Assembly (NCBI RefSeq): GCF_018688455.1
Contig: NZ_CP061319.1
Span: forward strand, 1,870,976-1,934,975
Length of the DNA: 64,000 nt
Origin: Polynucleobacter sp. AM-7D1
GTDB taxonomy: Bacteria > Pseudomonadota > Gammaproteobacteria > Burkholderiales > Burkholderiaceae
Direction of reading: 5' to 3'
Part shown: positions 63,865 through 64,000 of the stretch, one piece after another
How the letters are laid out: each line of letters begins with the position of its first letter
Position numbering within the stretch: position 1 is the first letter of the stretch
Made by a program: the position numbers and the translations under genes
The notes under the pieces: model-generated
What the model was told of the DNA's origin: nothing
Database searches by the model: none
Seen by the model: only the letters and a program-made list of their open reading frames with translations

Positions 63865-64000
63865 CGCTACGGAAGAATATATAGGTATTTTTCTCTATTT
63901 AATTCGTGATAATTTGATAAGCCACTGATTTTTATCGGTTTTCTATTTTTATTCACAAGTTATCCACAGGTTTTCCACGTTTTTCCAGCTTGTGGATAAC
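63865..64000. other. oriC: Chromosomal replication origin region (oriC), left part
   Basis: AT-rich DNA unwinding-type stretch followed by two perfect DnaA boxes, TTATCCACA at 63960-63968 and its reverse complement at 63991-63999, plus a weaker TTTTCCACG at 63971-63979. The rpmH-dnaA intergenic region is the standard place for oriC, and dnaA should begin just right of the window. Confidence 0.85.

Overview
The window is a compact, AT-leaning bacterial chromosome segment of betaproteobacterial type (Burkholderiales; gene content and order fit a Polynucleobacter-like freshwater bacterium, though this is inferred without a database search). It ends at the replication origin: rpmH, rnpA, yidD, yidC and mnmE read leftwards away from an AT-rich stretch with two perfect DnaA boxes at 63960-63968 and 63991-63999, and dnaA is expected just beyond the right edge.

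Layout. 0-20.5 kb is core: the 3' part of a lipid A acyltransferase with dapF, then pyrE, exonuclease III, a leftward run (COG0523 GTPase, dksA, argB, slmA, metX, metW, ampG), the gatCAB-DUF484-xerC run, and the divergent cell-shape operon mreBCD-mrdA-rodA. 20.5-28.3 kb holds an HU protein, an LpxO-like lipid A hydroxylase, carbonic anhydrase, a second acyltransferase, a pseudouridine synthase, prfC and small enzymes. 28.3-43.7 kb is the accessory part: a tandem glycine riboswitch in front of a 65-residue orphan protein, panD, a phasin, PagP, a BLUF photoreceptor, several stress or hydrolase genes, and a chain of tRNA-Phe-derived direct repeats (about 35.6, 39.1, 39.6 and 40.1 kb) that ends in the intact tRNA-Phe gene at 42.2 kb. 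43.7-63.8 kb is core again: an OsmC-YcaO fusion, the def-fmt-htpX-rsmB-DUF4390-ntrY-ntrX run, dprA, topB, an MnmC-type oxidase, pckG, and mnmE-yidC-yidD-rnpA-rpmH at the origin.

How genes fit together. Envelope work recurs: cell-wall elongation (mreBCD, mrdA, rodA), muropeptide import (ampG), meso-diaminopimelate supply (dapF), lipid A acylation (two LPLAT genes), hydroxylation (LpxO-like) and palmitoylation (PagP), and membrane insertion (yidC, yidD). Translation and tRNA modification form a second theme (gatCAB, fmt, def, rsmB, prfC, mnmE, mnmC, YcaO).

Most notable observations: (1) the array of gene-plus-repeat units next to tRNA-Phe looks like repeated site-specific insertion of very small cassettes, with the repeats sharing a non-tRNA arm; (2) a tandem glycine riboswitch with its own promoter controls only a tiny unknown ORF, preceded by a 6-codon leader ORF and a hairpin; (3) prfC has no ATG, GTG or TTG codon that would keep its GTPase P-loop, so it probably starts at ATT or ATC; (4) a DksA lacking most zinc-finger cysteines lies directly downstream of a His-rich COG0523 GTPase.
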